A program made the translations under genes and the position numbers. DNA of 64,000 nt from NCBI RefSeq assembly GCF_000821085.1, contig NZ_CCXR01000001.1, positions 4,408,001 to 4,472,000 on the forward strand. The letters are read 5' to 3'. Position 1 is the stretch's first letter. Each line of letters starts with the position of its first letter. This document shows, one piece after another, positions 10,513 through 23,778 of this stretch. The notes below the pieces were generated by a model. The model did not search any database. It was not told the origin of the DNA and saw nothing but the letters and a program-made list of their open reading frames with translations. Source of the DNA: Bacillus sp. B-jedd (GTDB lineage Bacteria; Bacillota; Bacilli; Bacillales; Cytobacillaceae).

Positions 10513-11148
10513 ATGAATAAAGGATTGTTTATTACAATAGAAGGGCCTGAGGGAGCGGGCAAATCGACAGTAGCAGCGGTTATAGCCGAAAAGTTAGCAA
10601 AAGAGGGCCTTAGGACGGTTATTACACGTGAACCGGGCGGAATCGACATTGCCGAACAAATCAGGCGAGTCATATTGGAGCCGGGCAATACTGCCATGGA
10701 TGCCCGTACAGAGGCACTGCTGTATGCAGCAGCCAGAAGGCAGCATCTTGTTGAAAAGGTTAGGCCGGCTCTGGAGGAAGGCTGTATTGTCCTGTGTGAC
10801 CGCTTTGTAGACAGCTCGCTTGCTTATCAAGGTTTTGCGCGGGGGCTTGGGATTGATGAAGTGTACAAAATAAATCAATTTGCCATTGAAACAATGATGC
10901 CAGACTTAACGATTTATTTTGATATTGCCCCTGAAGAAGGGCTGGCGAGGATTGAAAAGCATAAAGGCCGGGAAGTCAACAGGCTGGATTTGGAAGAGCT
11001 CGATTTCCATAAACGTGTAAGGGAAGGATATTTGCTTTTGCTTGAGCGTTTCCCCGAAAGAATCAAAAAAATCGATGCCTCCTTGGAACTAGAGGAAGTA
11101 GTGGGGGAAGCATTCATCCAGATCAAGCAACTCCAGGAATTAAGATAA
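10513..11148 (+). CDS. tmk: Thymidylate kinase
   Basis: Phosphorylates dTMP to dTDP for DNA synthesis. The 211-residue protein has the P-loop GPEGAGKS (11-18), the DR(F/Y) motif in [13 protein letters not shown] and a lid region with several arginines. The ATG at 10513 is preceded by GGAGG at 10503-10507. An ATG at 10501 would itself overlap that RBS and is unlikely to be used. Confidence 0.96.
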   Translation: MNKGLFITIEGPEGAGKSTVAAVIAEKLAKEGLRTVITREPGGIDIAEQIRRVILEPGNTAMDARTEALLYAAARRQHLVEKVRPALEEGCIVLCDRFVDSSLAYQGFARGLGIDEVYKINQFAIETMMPDLTIYFDIAPEEGLARIEKHKGREVNRLDLEELDFHKRVREGYLLLLERFPERIKKIDASLELEEVVGEAFIQIKQLQELR

Positions 11149-11215
11149 ATAGTAGCTGAACAACCATTTACAGTAAATTTCCAATTCTTTCGCGCATGTG
11201 TGATGAGGGAATTCC

Positions 11216-11224
11216 TGTTATAAT
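11216..11224 (+). promoter_or_regulatory. Extended -10 promoter of darA
   Basis: TGT-TATAAT (TG at 11216-11217, TATAAT at 11219-11224) lies 44 nt upstream of darA. No strong -35 was seen, which an extended -10 can tolerate. Confidence 0.45.
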
Positions 11225-11226
11225 AA

Positions 11227-11598
<372 letters not shown>

Positions 11599-11613
11599 GA
11601 GTGATAGGCAAAC

Positions 11614-11650
11614 GGGATGGCCCTATTAGCAGAGGCCGTCCCATTATTCA
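11614..11650 (+). other. GC-rich hairpin between darA and holB
   Basis: GGGATGGCC and GGCCGTCCC form a nine-pair stem (one G-U pair) with a loop of about 10 nt. Only short T runs follow, so it may be a weak terminator or attenuator. It stands where B. subtilis carries yaaR. Confidence 0.45.
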
Positions 11651-11681
11651 ATATTGAGCAGTTAATAAAGCGGGTGAGCGG

Positions 11682-12686
11682 ATGAAAAAATGGGACGAAC
11701 TTGAAGAGATACAGCCGGCGGCATTAAAAATGATAAAGAACAGCATAGTCAAAGGCCGTGTAGCGCACGCCTATTTATTTGAAGGCATGCGCGGTACGGG
11801 GAAGAGAGAGGCGGCCATCCTCCTATCCAAATCCCTTTTTTGCGAAAGCCCGGTTGATGGATATAAGCCGTGTGAAGACTGTCTTAACTGCCGGAGGATC
11901 AATAGCGGCAATCATCCCGATCTTCATATTGTTGAGCCGGACGGCCTTTCTATCAAAAAACAGCAGATTAAGGACCTCCAAGAAGAATTTTCTAAGAAAG
12001 GGATGGAATCCTCCCAAAAAATTTACGTGATAGCCGATGCGGAAAAGATGTCCACGGGAGCTTCCAATTCACTGCTGAAATTTCTTGAGGAACCGGGAGC
12101 CCAGACGGTCGCATTACTGCTGACAGAAAATCCTCAAAAAATGCTGCCGACCATTCTATCAAGGTGTCAAATTATTACGTTCAGGCCGCTTGTCCCTGAT
12201 ATTTTCATAAAAAAACTTGTCGAAAACGGAGTCGATCCGGATACAGCCCCCATTCTTGCCCAACTGACAAATAATGTTCATGAGGCGTTGGACCTAAATA
12301 GCCAGGATTGGTTTGCACAAGCCCAAAAAATAGTGGTAAAATTATATGAAGTGCTGAAAAAGGAACCGCTTGAGGCAATGGTTGCCCTGCAAGGGGACTG
12401 GTTCATGCATTTTAAGGAAAAAGACCAAATCGACCGCGGTTTGGATTTGCTGTTACTCGTATTCAAGGACTTATTATATATACAATTGGGTAAACAGGAG
12501 CAAGTTGTTTTCAGGAAGGAAGCTGGACGGCTACAGCAATTTGCCCTGCAAGTCCCGACGCGGAGCCTGGCCGGTCAGATGGCTGCGATCTTGGAAGCCA
12601 AAAGGCGGCTTCAAGCCAATATGAATCCGCAGCTCCTGATGGAACAGCTCGTGTTAAAATTGCAGGAGGGATCAGCATTTGTATGA
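11682..12686 (+). CDS. holB: DNA polymerase III subunit delta'
   Basis: Clamp-loader subunit related to DnaX. The 334-residue protein has a P-loop-like GMRGTGKREA (35-44), a zinc module CEDCLNCRR, the segment KFLEEPGAQTVALLLTENP and the SRCQ sensor motif. It belongs to the AAA+ clamp-loader family. Its last codons overlap the start of ricT, indicating translational coupling. ATG 11682 follows GCGGGTGAGCGG. Confidence 0.95.
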   Translation: MKKWDELEEIQPAALKMIKNSIVKGRVAHAYLFEGMRGTGKREAAILLSKSLFCESPVDGYKPCEDCLNCRRINSGNHPDLHIVEPDGLSIKKQQIKDLQEEFSKKGMESSQKIYVIADAEKMSTGASNSLLKFLEEPGAQTVALLLTENPQKMLPTILSRCQIITFRPLVPDIFIKKLVENGVDPDTAPILAQLTNNVHEALDLNSQDWFAQAQKIVVKLYEVLKKEPLEAMVALQGDWFMHFKEKDQIDRGLDLLLLVFKDLLYIQLGKQEQVVFRKEAGRLQQFALQVPTRSLAGQMAAILEAKRRLQANMNPQLLMEQLVLKLQEGSAFV

Positions 12687-13506
12687 TGTAGTTGGGGTCC
12701 GCTTTAAAAAAGCGGGAAAAATCTATTACTTTGATCCCGGCGATCTGCCTATAGAAAAAGGTGACTATGCAATAGTCGAAACCGTACGCGGAGTGGAATT
12801 CGGCAAAGTGGTCATCGCCCGTAAACAAGTGGACGAACACGATGTCGTCCTTCCTTTGAAAAAGGTTGTACGGATTGCAGATCAAAAGGATAAACTTATT
12901 GTGGAAGAGAACAAGCTTGCTGCAAGGGAAGCATATGAAGTGTGCTGCGAGAAAGTAAGCGGCCATCAGCTTGATATGAAGCTTGTAGATGTTGAATATA
13001 CATTTGACAGAAATAAGGTCATCTTTTATTTTACTGCCGATGGCCGGGTTGATTTCAGGGAACTTGTAAAAGACCTTGCATCCATTTTTAGGACAAGAAT
13101 CGAATTAAGGCAAATCGGTGTCAGGGATGAAGCGAAGATGCTTGGGGGCATCGGACCGTGCGGAAGGATGCTGTGCTGTTCGACTTTCCTTGGCGATTTT
13201 GATCCGGTTTCGATCAAAATGGCAAAGGACCAGAACCTTTCCTTGAATCCCACTAAGATATCCGGTTTATGCGGGCGCCTGATGTGCTGCCTGAAGTATG
13301 AAAATGATGAATATGAAACAGCAAAGGACCTTCTTCCTGACCTTGGTGAAGTTATTTCCACTCCTCTTGGCAGAGGAAAGGTAGTCGGGTTGAACATCCT
13401 TGAGAGAATCCTCCAGGTTGATATAAAGGAGCAAGAAAGAGTCCTCGAGTTCACCCTTGATGAAATCCTAAACGAAGGAGCTTTTTCTGTACCATCCACA
13501 GATTAA
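12679..13506 (+). CDS. ricT: RicT (YaaT), regulator of RNase Y and biofilm/sporulation
   Basis: A 275-residue PSP1-domain protein very close to B. subtilis YaaT. RicT forms a complex with RicA and RicF that binds Fe-S clusters, directs RNase Y maturation of operon mRNAs, and is needed for sporulation and competence. The cysteine-rich core GGIGPCGRMLCCSTFLG and SGLCGRLMCCLKYE is intact. It starts with a TTG at 12679 (RBS GCAGGAGGG) inside the end of holB, an 8-nt overlap. The start matches the B. subtilis N-terminus (YDVVGVRFKKAGK). Confidence 0.95.
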   Translation: MYDVVGVRFKKAGKIYYFDPGDLPIEKGDYAIVETVRGVEFGKVVIARKQVDEHDVVLPLKKVVRIADQKDKLIVEENKLAAREAYEVCCEKVSGHQLDMKLVDVEYTFDRNKVIFYFTADGRVDFRELVKDLASIFRTRIELRQIGVRDEAKMLGGIGPCGRMLCCSTFLGDFDPVSIKMAKDQNLSLNPTKISGLCGRLMCCLKYENDEYETAKDLLPDLGEVISTPLGRGKVVGLNILERILQVDIKEQERVLEFTLDEILNEGAFSVPSTD

Positions 13507-13519
13507 TGAGGTGGGATAA

Positions 13520-13882
13520 GTGGATAAAAAAGAGATTTTTGAGTCGATTGATACAATGGAAACACAAATCGGCAATCTTTACCAGCAGCTGGGTGCATTA
13601 AAACAGTATCTGACAGAAATACTGGAAGAGAATCATTCTCTTAAGCTCGAGAATAACCTTCTCAGGCGCCGCCTTGACAGCGAGGCGGAACAGACAGGAA
13701 CAGCAGATAAAAAAGGCAAAAAGAAGGGAGCCGCCGATGCAAAACAAATTGATATCGGAGAAGGCTATGATAATCTGGCGCGCCTTTACCAGGAAGGGTT
13801 CCATATCTGCAATCTGCATTTCGGAAGCCTGAGAAAAGAAGGCGACTGTCTGTTTTGCCTGTCATTTCTCAATAAAAAATAA
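13520..13882 (+). CDS. yabA: Replication initiation control protein YabA
   Basis: YabA binds DnaA and the sliding clamp DnaN and limits re-initiation at oriC. The 120-residue protein has an N-terminal coiled coil (about 5-55) for tetramerisation, a lysine-rich linker, and a C-terminal zinc-binding region with H-x-C-x2-H and C-LF-C. It starts with GTG at 13520 behind GAGGTGGGAT, 13 nt after ricT. Confidence 0.93.
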   Translation: MDKKEIFESIDTMETQIGNLYQQLGALKQYLTEILEENHSLKLENNLLRRRLDSEAEQTGTADKKGKKKGAADAKQIDIGEGYDNLARLYQEGFHICNLHFGSLRKEGDCLFCLSFLNKK

Positions 13883-13912
13883 CGCCTTCCCCAACAGGGA
13901 AGGCCTTTTTTC
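13883..13912 (+). terminator. Terminator after yabA
   Basis: Stem GCCTTCCC / GGGAAGGC with T6. No feature is seen from here to trmN6 at 14016. Confidence 0.9.
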
Positions 13913-14015
13913 GCTGCCACGCCCATATGGTCGTTAGGACCTTATCTGGGGCTCAGGTTGGATAAGAGTTACTGAAATCGAGCAGGCCATAAATGGCAGA
14001 AACGGGAGGAAGAGT

Positions 14016-14759
14016 ATGGTGAATTTAAAGGGAGACGAGCGGCTGGATTATTTGCTGGCGGAGGATTTACGGATTATACAGAGCCCGACGGTTTTCGCTT
14101 TTTCCCTTGATGCCGTCCTGTTGGCGAGATTTGTTTATGTTCCAATCCAAAAGGGGAATCTGATTGACTTATGCAGCGGCAATGGGGTCGTCCCGCTTTT
14201 TCTAAGTGCGAGGACGAAGGGAACGATTACAGGGGTTGAAATTCAGGAACGGCTTTATGATATGGCGGTAAGGAGTATTGAGTATAATGGCCTGGAAGAC
14301 CGCCTGAGGATGATTCATGGTGATTTGAAAGATATGCCTTCCATGCTTGGCCACGGCAAGTTTGATGTGGTGACATGCAACCCGCCTTATTTTAAAACAC
14401 CGCCCACGAGTGAAATTAACGAAAATGAACATTTGGCCATCGCCAGACATGAAATCATGTGCACACTAGAGGATACAATCCGGGTTTCAAGTGCGCTGGC
14501 GCGGGCCGGAGGAAAAGTCGCTTTTGTCCACAGGCCGGAACGGCTGAATGATATGATTGAGCTGATGAGAAAGTACCGCCTTGAGCCAAAGAGGATAAAG
14601 TTTGTCTATCCAAAAGAAGGCAAAGAAGCGAATACGATGTTGGTGGAAGCAGCGAAAAATGGACAGCCTGGGCTGAAAATCCTTCCTCCCCTTGTCGTTT
14701 ATGACGAAAACAATGAGTACACATCTGAAGTCAGAGAGATATTATATGGAAGCAACTAA
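14016..14759 (+). CDS. trmN6: tRNA1(Val) (adenine(37)-N6)-methyltransferase
   Basis: YabB/TrmN6-family class I SAM methyltransferase of 247 residues. SAM motif I reads [13 protein letters not shown], and the N6-adenine catalytic motif NPPY is present in [11 protein letters not shown]. The substrate is inferred from the family. The ATG follows GGGAGGAAGAGT. Its 3' end overlaps the start of yazA by 14 nt. Confidence 0.9.
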   Translation: MVNLKGDERLDYLLAEDLRIIQSPTVFAFSLDAVLLARFVYVPIQKGNLIDLCSGNGVVPLFLSARTKGTITGVEIQERLYDMAVRSIEYNGLEDRLRMIHGDLKDMPSMLGHGKFDVVTCNPPYFKTPPTSEINENEHLAIARHEIMCTLEDTIRVSSALARAGGKVAFVHRPERLNDMIELMRKYRLEPKRIKFVYPKEGKEANTMLVEAAKNGQPGLKILPPLVVYDENNEYTSEVREILYGSN

Positions 14760-15033
14760 GCATTATTTTTATGTATTATTATGCAGGGACGGCAGTTATT
14801 ATGGAGGCTATACAACGGACCTCGATCGGCGCATCCGGCACCATAATGAAGGAAAAGGGGCAAAATATACAAGAGGAAGAGGACCGGTTAAACTTATATT
14901 TTCGAAGGCTTTTCCTACCAAGACGGAAGCAATGCGGGAAGAGTATCGGTTTAAACGCCTTCCGCGTTTGAAAAAAGAAGAATTTTTGGCAAGTGAAAGG
15001 GGTGAGGGACTTGCAGCAGCAGAAAAGTTTTGA
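14746..15033 (+). CDS. yazA: GIY-YIG nuclease-fold protein YazA
   Basis: A 95-residue UPF0213 protein. The GIY-YIG core is seen as [20 protein letters not shown] with the downstream RGRGPVKL and the conserved Glu in [12 protein letters not shown]. The biochemical role is unknown. The start at 14746 equals the B. subtilis N-terminus (ME...HFFYV); a longer in-frame start at 14692 lies wholly inside trmN6. It overlaps both neighbours. Confidence 0.88.
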   Translation: MEATKHYFYVLLCRDGSYYGGYTTDLDRRIRHHNEGKGAKYTRGRGPVKLIFSKAFPTKTEAMREEYRFKRLPRLKKEEFLASERGEGLAAAEKF

Positions 15034-15883
15034 AAATGAAGAGTTTAAAGGTATTCTCTACCTGGTTCCGACTCCAATCGGAAATTTGGAGGATATGACT
15101 TTCAGGGCCATCCGGATACTAAAAGAAGCGGACCTGATAGCGGCTGAGGATACGAGGAATACGAAAAAGCTTTGCAACTATTTCGAAGTAGATACCCCTA
15201 TTGTCAGCTATCACGAACATAATAAGGAAGCAAGTGGTTTTAAGCTGTTGGAAAAACTAAAAGAAGGGGCGAAAGTTGCCCTAGTGAGCGATGCGGGAAT
15301 GCCTGCCATATCAGATCCAGGCTATGAGCTTGTTACAGGTGCGATTGAGGATGAAATTGCGGTTGTTCCGCTTCCGGGCGCCAATGCGGCTTTGCCGGCT
15401 TTGATCGCCTCTGGGCTTCCTTCCCAGCCGTTTTACTTCTATGGGTTTTTAAACCGGCAGAAGAAGGAGAAAAGAAAAGAGCTTGAAGTGTTGAAGAATC
15501 AGTTGGATACGATCATTTTATATGAATCTCCCCATCGGCTCAAAGAAACTTTGACCCTTGTTCTGGATGTTCTTGGGGATCGGAAAATTGTCCTTTGCAG
15601 GGAATTGACGAAAAAGTATGAGGAATTTATCCGGGGTACTGTTTCAGAGGCAATTGCCTGGTGCGGGAGCGGAGAAGTGCGGGGAGAATTTTGTCTAATT
15701 CTTGAAGGCGGGGAAGATAGCCCTTCAGAAGATCAAATGTGGTGGGAAGGAATGGAGATTAATGACCATGTAAACCATTATCTTTCCCATGAAAACCTGT
15801 CCTCTAAAGAGGCGATAAAAAGAGTGGCATCGGACCGTGGCGTAAGTAAAAGGGATGTTTATCGCGAATTCCATGTCGAATAA
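15011..15883 (+). CDS. rsmI: 16S rRNA (cytidine(1402)-2'-O)-methyltransferase RsmI
   Basis: 290-residue tetrapyrrole-methylase-fold enzyme that methylates the ribose of C1402 in 16S rRNA. The motifs [34 protein letters not shown] and PLPGANAA are intact. The TTG at 15011 is chosen over a GTG at 14993 because it reproduces the LQQQKSF N-terminus of B. subtilis and has GGGGTGAGG upstream. It overlaps yazA by 23 nt. Confidence 0.93.
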   Translation: MQQQKSFENEEFKGILYLVPTPIGNLEDMTFRAIRILKEADLIAAEDTRNTKKLCNYFEVDTPIVSYHEHNKEASGFKLLEKLKEGAKVALVSDAGMPAISDPGYELVTGAIEDEIAVVPLPGANAALPALIASGLPSQPFYFYGFLNRQKKEKRKELEVLKNQLDTIILYESPHRLKETLTLVLDVLGDRKIVLCRELTKKYEEFIRGTVSEAIAWCGSGEVRGEFCLILEGGEDSPSEDQMWWEGMEINDHVNHYLSHENLSSKEAIKRVASDRGVSKRDVYREFHVE

Positions 15884-15885
15884 AA

Positions 15886-15919
15886 TAGAAAGGCTTCCCC
15901 AAAATGGAGAAGCCTTTTG
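15886..15919 (+). terminator. Bidirectional terminator between rsmI and abrB
   Basis: Stem AAGGCTTCCCC / GGAGAAGCCTT flanked by short T and A runs, between convergent genes. Confidence 0.75.
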
Positions 15920-15955
15920 AAATGATAAAGTATCCGCGGATGCTTCCGCTTATCC

Positions 15956-16234
15956 TTACTTGCTGAATGCAGCCTGAATTTCTTTCACAAGCTGTTCCGC
16001 GCCCTCGCGGCTTAGGATTAGTTTGCCTTCTGCAAGAGAAACGTTGTCATCAGATACTTCTCCTGTAACCTGGCAAGTCATGTTTGGCTTGTACTTCTTC
16101 AGGATAATGCGCTCGTCATCAACATAGATTTCAAGAGCATCCTTTTCTGCGATGCCAAGTGTGCGCCTTAATTCGATTGGAATAACCACCCGGCCCAATT
16201 CGTCAACTTTGCGGACAATACCTGTAGATTTCAT
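15956..16234 (-). CDS. abrB: Transition-state regulator AbrB
   Basis: A 92-residue DNA-binding global regulator that represses stationary-phase genes during growth. The N-terminal swapped-hairpin domain (residues 1-50) reads STGIVRKVDELGRVVIPIEL and is nearly the same as in B. subtilis; the C-terminal half mediates tetramerisation. It is on the minus strand, opposite to its neighbours, as in B. subtilis. The ATG follows GAGAGGAGAAA. Repression by Spo0A is likely, as two 0A boxes lie between promoter and gene. Confidence 0.97.
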   Translation of the reverse strand: MKSTGIVRKVDELGRVVIPIELRRTLGIAEKDALEIYVDDERIILKKYKPNMTCQVTGEVSDDNVSLAEGKLILSREGAEQLVKEIQAAFSK

Positions 16235-16272
16235 TAAAAATTTCTCCTCTCATTTTCGAAAAATAAAACAAT

Positions 16273-16292
16273 GTTCGTCATTATTCGACAAA
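16273..16292 (-). promoter_or_regulatory. Spo0A boxes in the abrB control region
   Basis: On the minus strand TTTGTCGAA (16292-16284) is followed by ATGACGAAC (16281-16273). The pair has the form and spacing of the B. subtilis abrB 0A boxes, downstream of the promoter, where Spo0A-P represses. Confidence 0.8.
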
Positions 16293-16307
16293 TTTTTTAA
16301 TAACTTT

Positions 16308-16336
16308 ATAATACCAGTGTTTCCCATATCCGTCAA
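16308..16336 (-). promoter_or_regulatory. Sigma-A promoter of abrB
   Basis: Minus strand: TTGACG (16336-16331), 17-nt spacer, TATTAT (16313-16308). Confidence 0.75.
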
Positions 16337-18677
<2,341 letters not shown>

Positions 18678-18804
18678 AGGGTCCTTCCCTTAAGGGAGGC
18701 CTTACTGCTAATTAAGAGCGGAACGAAAAAGGAGGGGGAATGCGTGCAGCAGGTTTATTTGCGGCGCATTCCCTTTTCCATACACGATGAAGGGATGTGG
18801 CGGT

Positions 18805-19572
18805 ATGCTGATTGATACACATGCGCATTTGAACGCGGAACAATACAATGATGATGTAGAAGAAGTCATGGAGCGGGCAAAGAAAAACGGAGTCGAGAAC
18901 ATAGTCGTGGTCGGCTTTGACCGTCCAACGATTGAGAAGGCGATGGCATTGACGGATGCAAATGAGTTTATTTATGCCTGTATTGGCTGGCATCCGGTTG
19001 ATGCGATTGATATGACGGATGAAGATCTTGCCTGGATTGAGGATTTATCCGCCCACCCTAAGGTGGTAGCTCTTGGTGAAATGGGCCTTGATTACCATTG
19101 GGACAAATCACCTAAAGAAATTCAAAAAGAGGTATTCAGAAAGCAGATAAGGATGGCGAAAAAAGTAAAACTACCCATTGTTATCCATAATAGGGAAGCT
19201 ACTGCGGATATTGTCGAGATTTTGAAAGAGGAAGATGCGTCAGAAGTTGGGGGAATAATGCACTGCTTCAGTGGAAGTGTGGAGACAGCCAGAGAATGTG
19301 TCGATATGAACTTTTTCATTTCCCTTGGGGGGCCGGTTACCTTCAAAAATGCAAAAAAACCAAAAGAAGTAGCTGCGGAGATTCCTCTCGAATGGCTTCT
19401 CGTGGAAACAGACTGCCCTTACCTTACTCCCCACCCGCATCGCGGAAAGCGGAACGAACCGGGCTATGTCAAGCTTGTCGCTGAGGAGATTGCCAATATT
19501 AAAGGGATTTCTTTTGATGAAGTTGCTAAGGTGACAACCGAAAATGCAAAAAAATTATTCGGCATAACCTGA
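18805..19572 (+). CDS. tatD: TatD family metal-dependent DNase (YabD)
   Basis: A 255-residue TIM-barrel metallohydrolase. The N-terminal metal ligands are in DTHAHLN, E is in GEMGLDYHW, H in VIHNREA, H in MHCFSG and D in ETDCPYL. TatD proteins are 3'-5' exonucleases or deoxyribonucleases involved in DNA quality control. The ATG at 18805 matches the B. subtilis start (ML.DTHAHL); an upstream in-frame ATG at 18787 adds six residues without support. Confidence 0.93.
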   Translation: MLIDTHAHLNAEQYNDDVEEVMERAKKNGVENIVVVGFDRPTIEKAMALTDANEFIYACIGWHPVDAIDMTDEDLAWIEDLSAHPKVVALGEMGLDYHWDKSPKEIQKEVFRKQIRMAKKVKLPIVIHNREATADIVEILKEEDASEVGGIMHCFSGSVETARECVDMNFFISLGGPVTFKNAKKPKEVAAEIPLEWLLVETDCPYLTPHPHRGKRNEPGYVKLVAEEIANIKGISFDEVAKVTTENAKKLFGIT

Positions 19573-19737
19573 TGCGGAAACCTGTCGAATAGGACAAAAG
19601 CTTGTCCATTTCTTTCCTAAAAACAAAAAGTTCTACACGTCTCCTTTTCTTCATAGGATAACCATGTCGATAAGTTATTCTTTGCAATTGAGGGAGGGAT
19701 GTGCATAATTAGAACTACCGCCGGAAAAGTGCAAGAG

Positions 19738-19767
19738 TTGACAGCCGGCAATATGGTTCTATATAAT
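19738..19767 (+). promoter_or_regulatory. Strong sigma-A promoter of yabE
   Basis: Consensus TTGACA (19738-19743) and TATAAT (19762-19767) with an 18-nt spacer, 13 nt ahead of a GGAGG. Confidence 0.75.
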
Positions 19768-19808
19768 CACTCCAAGAAAAGGAGGCGTTTTTCATCGGGT
19801 CTATTAAC

Positions 19809-20996
19809 ATGAAAAGCCTGTTTCCAACGTCTTTGAGTAGAAAGCAATTAATCATCTTTTTTGCGAGTTTCCTAGTTTTCTCAGTAACCCTCGGGATCCT
19901 TTTTTATGAAGGGACCAAAAAGACAGTCGCGCTTACCTTGAATGGCAAGGAGAAGCAGATTGAGACTCGGGCGGAAACTGTAGAAGACCTTTTAAGGGAA
20001 TTGCAAATAAGCGTAAACTCAAATGACTATTTGTTCCCCGCGGTACATACCAAAGTGAAAAACAACCTGGAGGTCGTCTGGGAGAAAGCTAAACAGGTTG
20101 ATATTGTCAAAGATGGCGAGAAAAAAACGGTATGGACAACAGCCGATACGGTTGATGAGCTCCTTAGCGAGCAGAAGATTACCCTGATTGAACAGGATTT
20201 TATTTCTGCAAAACCAGAAGCCCAAATTAGTGACAAAATGAGATTGGAAATTAATAAAGCATTCCAGATCAGCATTTTTGACGGTATGAAGAAAGAACAG
20301 AAAGTGTGGTCCACTTCGGCTACGGTCGCTGACTTTTTACAGCAGCAAGGCATTGCATTAAATAAAATGGACCGGGTTGAGCCTTCGCTCAATGATATGG
20401 TTCAGGAAAATGCCGCGATAAAAATTATTCGGGTAGAAAAAGTCACCGATGTAGTGGAAGAACCAATTAAGTTTGCTGTTGTATCCAAGAAGGATGCAAA
20501 ACTGGATAAAGGAAAACAGAAGGTTGTAACCGAAGGAAAAGAAGGACTTCTTTCAAAGAAATTCGAAGTCGTCCGTGAAAATGGCAAAGAGGTTTCACGG
20601 AAGCTTATCAGTGAAAAAACGGTCCGTGCAAAACAGGATAAGGTAGTTGCAGTTGGCACGAAAGTCCTCGTGGCACAGGTATCGCGCGGCGCGGCCCCTG
20701 CAGGCGGGAAGGAATTCTATGTTTCCTCCACAGCCTACACGGCCGGATGCAATGGTTGTTCTGGCACAACAGCCACTGGCATCAATTTGCGCGCAAATCC
20801 TAATGTAAAGGTCATCGCAGTAGACCCGAGGGTTATTCCGCTTGGATCAAAGGTATATGTGGAAGGCTATGGATATGCAATAGCAGCTGATAAAGGGTCT
20901 GCTATCAAAGGTTACAAAATAGATGTCTTTTTCCCTGATCTGGCGACTGCGTATCGATGGGGAAACAAGAGAGTGAAAATCAAGGTTCTGAATTAG
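19809..20996 (+). CDS. yabE: YabE: 3D/G5/DUF348 cell-wall-active protein
   Basis: A secreted or membrane-anchored protein of 395 residues. An N-terminal hydrophobic segment (about 12-31) is followed by three DUF348 repeats (about 38-80, 93-135 and 151-192), a G5 domain (about 205-285) and a C-terminal 3D domain (about 305-393). The 3D domain carries the catalytic aspartates in VIAVDPRVIPLGSKV, AADKGSAIKG and IDVFF. It resembles Rpf/Sps-type peptidoglycan enzymes. The ATG at 19809 is 23 nt from the only good RBS (GGAGG 19781-19785); an in-frame ATC at 19794 is better spaced, so the true N-terminus is uncertain. Confidence 0.88.
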   Translation: MKSLFPTSLSRKQLIIFFASFLVFSVTLGILFYEGTKKTVALTLNGKEKQIETRAETVEDLLRELQISVNSNDYLFPAVHTKVKNNLEVVWEKAKQVDIVKDGEKKTVWTTADTVDELLSEQKITLIEQDFISAKPEAQISDKMRLEINKAFQISIFDGMKKEQKVWSTSATVADFLQQQGIALNKMDRVEPSLNDMVQENAAIKIIRVEKVTDVVEEPIKFAVVSKKDAKLDKGKQKVVTEGKEGLLSKKFEVVRENGKEVSRKLISEKTVRAKQDKVVAVGTKVLVAQVSRGAAPAGGKEFYVSSTAYTAGCNGCSGTTATGINLRANPNVKVIAVDPRVIPLGSKVYVEGYGYAIAADKGSAIKGYKIDVFFPDLATAYRWGNKRVKIKVLN

Positions 20997-21003
20997 GTGA
21001 CGG

Positions 21004-21037
21004 AATGCAGGGGAGTAATCCTCTGCATTTTGTTTTG
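21004..21037 (+). terminator. Terminator after yabE
   Basis: Stem AATGCAG(G)GGA / TCC(T)CTGCATT followed by TTGTTTTG. Confidence 0.8.
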
Positions 21038-21164
21038 CCCGCATTTTCCCCTATACTAATATTTATCATTGTTCTTTATTATTTAGACGGGAAACATTAC
21101 AAAAAGGTTTCAAAACTTTTGCAAAAAGATTAATTTTTATTTAGATGTTTTCAATGGAGGAAGT

Positions 21165-22597
<1,433 letters not shown>

Positions 22598-22626
22598 CTC
22601 TTTGAATAATCAGGCCCCTGTCACCT

Positions 22627-22660
22627 GTTTCTTCCCATCCGCATAGCTTATGGAAGAAAC
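22627..22660 (+). other. Hairpin upstream of yabG
   Basis: GTTTCTTCC(C)AT and ATGGAAGAAAC form an 11-pair stem just before the yabG RBS. There is no T run, so it is not a standard terminator. Confidence 0.5.
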
Positions 22661-22677
22661 CTAATGGGGTGAATTCT

Positions 22678-23565
22678 GTGGCTATAAAAAAGATGGATAT
22701 CGTCGGCAGGCGCTCGTATAACTGCGATATTCTTTTCAGGGTAATAGACATTATCGAAAAGGATGGGCAGCAAATAGCCTATCTTTACGGAGAATATATC
22801 CGCCTCGCAGCAGATGCCCCCTATGAAGATCTCGTCCTCATGGGCCAGTCTGAGAGGCAGAAGCTGACAAATGAATACCGATCAAAGGAAGAACAATCAC
22901 TAGAGCTGTTCCGCCAGGATGTATCCCTTTTGAAACAGCGCCAGGAATACCAGGCGACTGGGGGATATGCGAAACAGGCCAATTTTTTTCAAATGCCCGG
23001 CAAAGTTCTCCATCTTGACGGGGATCCATCGTATTTAAAAAAGTGCCTGGCACTTTATGAAAAAATCGGCATTCCAGTTTACGGCATTCATTGTGATGAA
23101 AAGGAAATGCCGGAAAAAATCGGCGGGCTTCTTGACTATTACCGTCCTGATATCCTGGTTGTAACAGGGCATGATGCCTATTCAAAGTCGAAAGGAAAAA
23201 AGAGCGATATCAATGCATACCGGCATTCAAAGCATTTTGTGCAGACGGTGAGGGAAGCACGCAAAAAGGTACCGCATCTAGACCAGCTCGTCATATTCGC
23301 CGGTGCTTGCCAGTCCCATTTTGAGTCACTTATAACGGCCGGGGCCAATTTTGCCAGTTCGCCATCGAGAATCAACATTCATGCGCTGGACCCTGTTTAC
23401 ATTGTCGCAAAAATCAGTTTCACCCCATTCATGGAAAGAATCCATGTCTGGGATGTGCTCAGAAATACTTTAACGGGCGAAAAAGGGCTTGGCGGCATTG
23501 AAACTAAGGGAGTGCTCCGGACAGGAATGCCATACCGTCCTGAATATGCGGAAGAAGGGGAATAA
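22678..23565 (+). CDS. yabG: Sporulation-specific protease YabG
   Basis: YabG is a sigma-K-controlled cysteine protease in the spore coat that processes coat proteins such as SpoIVA and SafA. The 295-residue product follows the B. subtilis sequence closely, including MPGKVLHLDGD, the ITGHDAYSK-like segment VVTGHDAYSK with a candidate catalytic His, and VIFAGACQSHFESL with the candidate Cys. The GTG at 22678 is used because GGGGTG lies 8 nt upstream; another in-frame GTG at 22669 is less well placed. Confidence 0.93.
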   Translation: MAIKKMDIVGRRSYNCDILFRVIDIIEKDGQQIAYLYGEYIRLAADAPYEDLVLMGQSERQKLTNEYRSKEEQSLELFRQDVSLLKQRQEYQATGGYAKQANFFQMPGKVLHLDGDPSYLKKCLALYEKIGIPVYGIHCDEKEMPEKIGGLLDYYRPDILVVTGHDAYSKSKGKKSDINAYRHSKHFVQTVREARKKVPHLDQLVIFAGACQSHFESLITAGANFASSPSRINIHALDPVYIVAKISFTPFMERIHVWDVLRNTLTGEKGLGGIETKGVLRTGMPYRPEYAEEGE

Positions 23566-23597
23566 GCCTTTAAGACAGGGCTTATTCTTCTTTTTTT
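23561..23597 (+). terminator. Terminator after yabG
   Basis: Stem AATAAGCC / GGGCTTATT followed by a long pyrimidine and T tract. Confidence 0.85.
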
Positions 23598-23685
23598 CTG
23601 CAACAAATGGGATTACATAGAAAGCCGTTAGGCAGGGCAGTCTAAGAAATGTTGAAATTTACAAGAAAAAGTAGAACGAAAAGGA

Positions 23686-23715
23686 TTGACAATCTTTTTC
23701 TTTGACTGATATAAT
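23686..23715 (+). promoter_or_regulatory. veg promoter 1
   Basis: TTGACA (23686-23691), 18-nt spacer, TATAAT (23710-23715): both hexamers are perfect. Confidence 0.85.
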
Positions 23716-23728
23716 TTATGTTTTTTCT

Positions 23729-23757
23729 TTGACAAAATTATGTCAGCGTGTTATACT
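23729..23757 (+). promoter_or_regulatory. veg promoter 2
   Basis: TTGACA (23729-23734), 17-nt spacer, TATACT (23752-23757), 43 nt downstream of the first. Confidence 0.85.
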
Positions 23758-23778
23758 TTACACAGTGAGGTGGACCGA

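Noticed and set aside
19573..19808. Possible c-di-AMP riboswitch upstream of yabE
   Set aside because: Such riboswitches precede cell-wall hydrolase genes in some relatives, but I could not find the conserved motifs; a plain sigma-A promoter lies close to the gene.
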